64,000 nucleotides of DNA from Bog-473 sp963807675 (GTDB taxonomy: Bacteria > Actinomycetota > Acidimicrobiia > Acidimicrobiales > RAAP-2). The translations under genes and the position numbers were made by a program. This document shows positions 62,238 to 64,000 of the stretch, in pieces; the first letter of the stretch is position 1; each line of letters starts with the position of its first letter. Under the pieces are notes generated by a model. It saw only the letters and a program-made list of their open reading frames with translations, did no database searches and was not told the DNA's origin. The stretch is from contig CAWECP010000010.1 in the NCBI GenBank assembly GCA_963807675.1, positions 62,001 through 126,000 of the forward strand, given 5' to 3'.

Positions 62238-62256
62238 GGACCCCCGCAGGGGGTCC
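62238..62256 (+). promoter_or_regulatory. 8-bp hairpin 19 bases before the flavoprotein start
   Basis: GGACCCCC, loop GCA, GGGGGTCC. A stable hairpin in the leader of the next gene, close to its start codon; it could limit translation or mark a terminator. Confidence 0.5.
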
Positions 62257-62275
62257 ACTAACCTGCTTCTTCGAC

Positions 62276-63820
62276 ATGGCCGAGCAGCAGGAAACTCCCG
62301 TCGTCATTGCGGGTGCCGGCCCCGGTGGCCTCACCGCCGCCTACCTCCTCACCAAGCAGGGCCACCACCCGCTGGTGCTCGAGGCGGACGACCAGGTCGG
62401 CGGCATCAGCCGGACGGTGGAACGGGACGGCTGGCGCTTCGATCTGGGCGGTCACCGCTTCTTCACCAAGGTCCCGGAGGTCGAGACCCTCTGGCACGAG
62501 ATCCTCCCCGAGGGCGACTTCATGTTGCGGCCCCGCATGAGCCGCATCTACTACCGGGGCAAGTTCATCGACTACCCCCTGCGGGCCATGAACGCCCTCA
62601 AGAACCTGGGTTTCCTCGAGGCCGTCCTGTGCGGCTTCTCCTACATTCGGGCCCGCGTCCGCCCGCCCAAGGACCAGAACAACTACGAGGGCTGGCTGGT
62701 GGCCCGCTTCGGCTGGCGCCTCTACCGCCATTTCTTCAAGACCTACACCGAGAAGGTCTGGGGCGTGCCCGTGTCCGACATGCCCGCCGACTGGGCCGCC
62801 CAGCGCGTCAAGAACCTCGACCTGCGCAAGGCCGTCTTCAACGCCTTCCTGCCCAAGCGCGGCCAGACGGACATCACGACCCTCATCGAGGAGTTCCAGT
62901 ACCCCAAGTACGGCCCCGGCATGATGTGGGAGGTCTGCGCGGACAAGGTCACCGCCGCCGGGGGGACCATCGAGATGCGGGCGCGGCTGACCACCATCCA
63001 CGTGGAGCACGGCCGGGCCACCAAGGTCACCTACGAGCAGGGCGGCACGACGCACACCGTCCCGGCCGCACACGTCATCTCGACCATGCCCATGCGCGAG
63101 TTGGTGAACACCATCGACCCGCCTCCGCCGGCCGAGGTCCTCGCGGCCGCCGACGACCTGCACTACCGCGACTACCTCACCGTCGCGCTGGTCGTCCCGC
63201 AGTCGCGCAGCTTCCCCGACAACTGGATCTACATCCACGCCACGGACGTGGAGGTGGGGCGCATCCAGAATTACGGCTCGTGGTCGCCCTACCTGGTCAA
63301 GGACGGGCGCACCTGTCTCGGCCTGGAGTACTTCGTCTTCGAGGGTGACGCCATGTGGAACATGGCCGACGACGACCTCATCGCACTGGGCACCAAGGAG
63401 CTCATCCATCTCGGCCTGGCCGCCGAGGGCGACGTCGAGCGCGGCTACGTGGTGCGCGTGCCCAAGGCCTACCCGTACTACGACTTCGCCTACAAGGACA
63501 ACGTCGACACCATCCGCAAGTGGATCGAGGCCGAGGCGCCCAACATCCACCCGGTCGGGCGAAACGGCATGCACAAGTACAACAACCAGGACCACTCCAT
63601 GTACACCGCGCTGCTGACGGTGGAGAACATCGGCGGCGCCGACCACGACGTGTGGACCGTGAACGTCGAGGAGGAGTACCACGAGTCGGGCTCGACCGGC
63701 CGGGACGCCCCCGTGCTGCCTCGTCGCGACGCCCTCGGCCACGGTCTCGGCCACGGGCACCACGGCCACGGCCACGGCCAGGGGCACGCCCAGCCGACGG
63801 GCACCCTCGATCCTGGCTGA
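62276..63820 (+). CDS. FAD-dependent oxidoreductase, UDP-galactopyranose-mutase-like, with His-rich tail
   Basis: A 514-residue flavoprotein. N-terminal dinucleotide fold VVIAGAGPGGLTAAYLLTK, EADDQVGGISRT and DLGGHRFFTK are shared by UDP-galactopyranose mutase and related sugar-modifying oxidoreductases; TYTEKVWGVPVSDMPADWAA and NWIYIHATDVEVGRIQNYGSWSPYL mark the subfamily common in envelope-glycan clusters. The last about 40 residues are unusual: a Gly-His repeat of about ten His that could bind metal. No clear Shine-Dalgarno. Neighbouring GT-C genes suggest a role in glycan precursor synthesis. Confidence 0.78.
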   Translation: MAEQQETPVVIAGAGPGGLTAAYLLTKQGHHPLVLEADDQVGGISRTVERDGWRFDLGGHRFFTKVPEVETLWHEILPEGDFMLRPRMSRIYYRGKFIDYPLRAMNALKNLGFLEAVLCGFSYIRARVRPPKDQNNYEGWLVARFGWRLYRHFFKTYTEKVWGVPVSDMPADWAAQRVKNLDLRKAVFNAFLPKRGQTDITTLIEEFQYPKYGPGMMWEVCADKVTAAGGTIEMRARLTTIHVEHGRATKVTYEQGGTTHTVPAAHVISTMPMRELVNTIDPPPPAEVLAAADDLHYRDYLTVALVVPQSRSFPDNWIYIHATDVEVGRIQNYGSWSPYLVKDGRTCLGLEYFVFEGDAMWNMADDDLIALGTKELIHLGLAAEGDVERGYVVRVPKAYPYYDFAYKDNVDTIRKWIEAEAPNIHPVGRNGMHKYNNQDHSMYTALLTVENIGGADHDVWTVNVEEEYHESGSTGRDAPVLPRRDALGHGLGHGHHGHGHGQGHAQPTGTLDPG

Positions 63821-63851
63821 GCACGCCGCCCCGGCGCGGGCGTGGCTCGAG

Positions 63852-64000
63852 GTGCGGTGGTGGCGCCCCTGGATGACGCTCGGCGCCCTCGGGCTGGCCT
63901 ACCTCGTGCTCGGCTTCGTCCTGTGGGTGCAGGCGTGGGCGGACGGCGCCACCACCCACACGCTGTGCGGCTGCGGCGACCCCGCCCTGTTCCTGTGGTT
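63852..64000 (+). CDS. Start of a large GT-C-like membrane protein, cut by window end
   Basis: A frame open from about 63813 reads RWWRPWMTLGALGLAYLVLG, WVQAWADGATTHTLCGCGDP, ALFLW to the end. One membrane helix followed by CGCGDPALFLWF-like sequence is typical of the N-terminus of large actinobacterial polytopic glycosyltransferase-like proteins. Start could be GTG 63852, ATG 63873 or a codon near the upstream stop. Only about 50 residues are visible, so the identity is tentative. Confidence 0.5.
   Translation, partial: MRWWRPWMTLGALGLAYLVLGFVLWVQAWADGATTHTLCGCGDPALFLW

Overview
The window is a high-GC, gene-dense chromosome segment from an actinobacterium. Mycothiol synthase (MshD), menaquinone genes, an OmpR-type two-component pair, 13E12/DUF222 HNH protein, PdtaR-like ANTAR regulator and polyprenol-phosphate mannose synthase all point to Actinomycetota. 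A dedicated trpF next to hisA and the encapsulin-ferritin pair fit a deep lineage such as Acidimicrobiia better than Mycobacterium or Streptomyces; that placement is inference. Part of the order (hisD-C-B-H-A-F-I-trpE ... trpC-B-A, then ANTAR regulator-polA-rpsA) matches the known Mycobacterium tuberculosis backbone, with extra modules spliced in.

Layout. 1-2.5 kb: AT-richer left end with a cut membrane protein gene, a decayed stretch, a small HTH protein, an orphan protein and a 74-aa membrane protein, closed by a 15-bp tandem duplication. 2.6-12.6 kb: MhuD-like haem-degrading monooxygenase, EamA transporter, FtsW/RodA, polyphosphate kinase, GT87 glycosyltransferase, SAM methyltransferase, a flippase-like membrane protein and an AI-2E family transporter. 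12.8-18.5 kb: polyprenol-P-mannose synthase translationally coupled to a response regulator and histidine kinase, convergent with a MaoC-menG-menF operon. 18.5-24.9 kb: VIT-type transporter, HNH protein, divergent mshD/nth, a candidate small RNA, a vapB with a degenerate vapC, and a Rieske oxygenase. 24.9-39.1 kb: his-trp supercluster with a GroES-like gene, ygfZ and small membrane proteins inside it. 39.1-46.4 kb: SGNH hydrolase, a fabD-fabG-acpP-fabF fatty-acid cluster whose FabD has a biotinyl-like tail, a secreted Thr-rich protein, a gene remnant and tRNA-Leu(CAA). 46.4-54.3 kb: menC, ANTAR regulator, polA, rpsA, and an encapsulin nanocompartment operon. 54.3-64 kb: oligopeptide ABC transporter coupled to a DcsG-like ATP-grasp ligase, then GT-C glycosyltransferases and a UDP-galactopyranose-mutase-like flavoprotein suggesting a cell-envelope glycan region.

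How things work together. Most operons use ATGA/GTGA/TTGA overlaps, implying translational coupling. Many transcription-unit heads carry a TAnnnT -10 box only 6-9 bases before the start codon and no Shine-Dalgarno, so leaderless transcription seems common. Iron handling recurs: MhuD-like protein, VIT-type transporter, encapsulated ferritin, YgfZ.

Caution on sequence quality: at least ten single-base frameshifts break otherwise well conserved genes (VIT transporter, vapC, a small protein, Rieske oxygenase x3, GroES-like, trpE, ygfZ, the secreted Thr-rich protein, polA). Several should be essential, so most are probably sequencing or assembly indels; I describe the restored gene in each case. 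No insertion sequence, CRISPR array or replication origin was seen.
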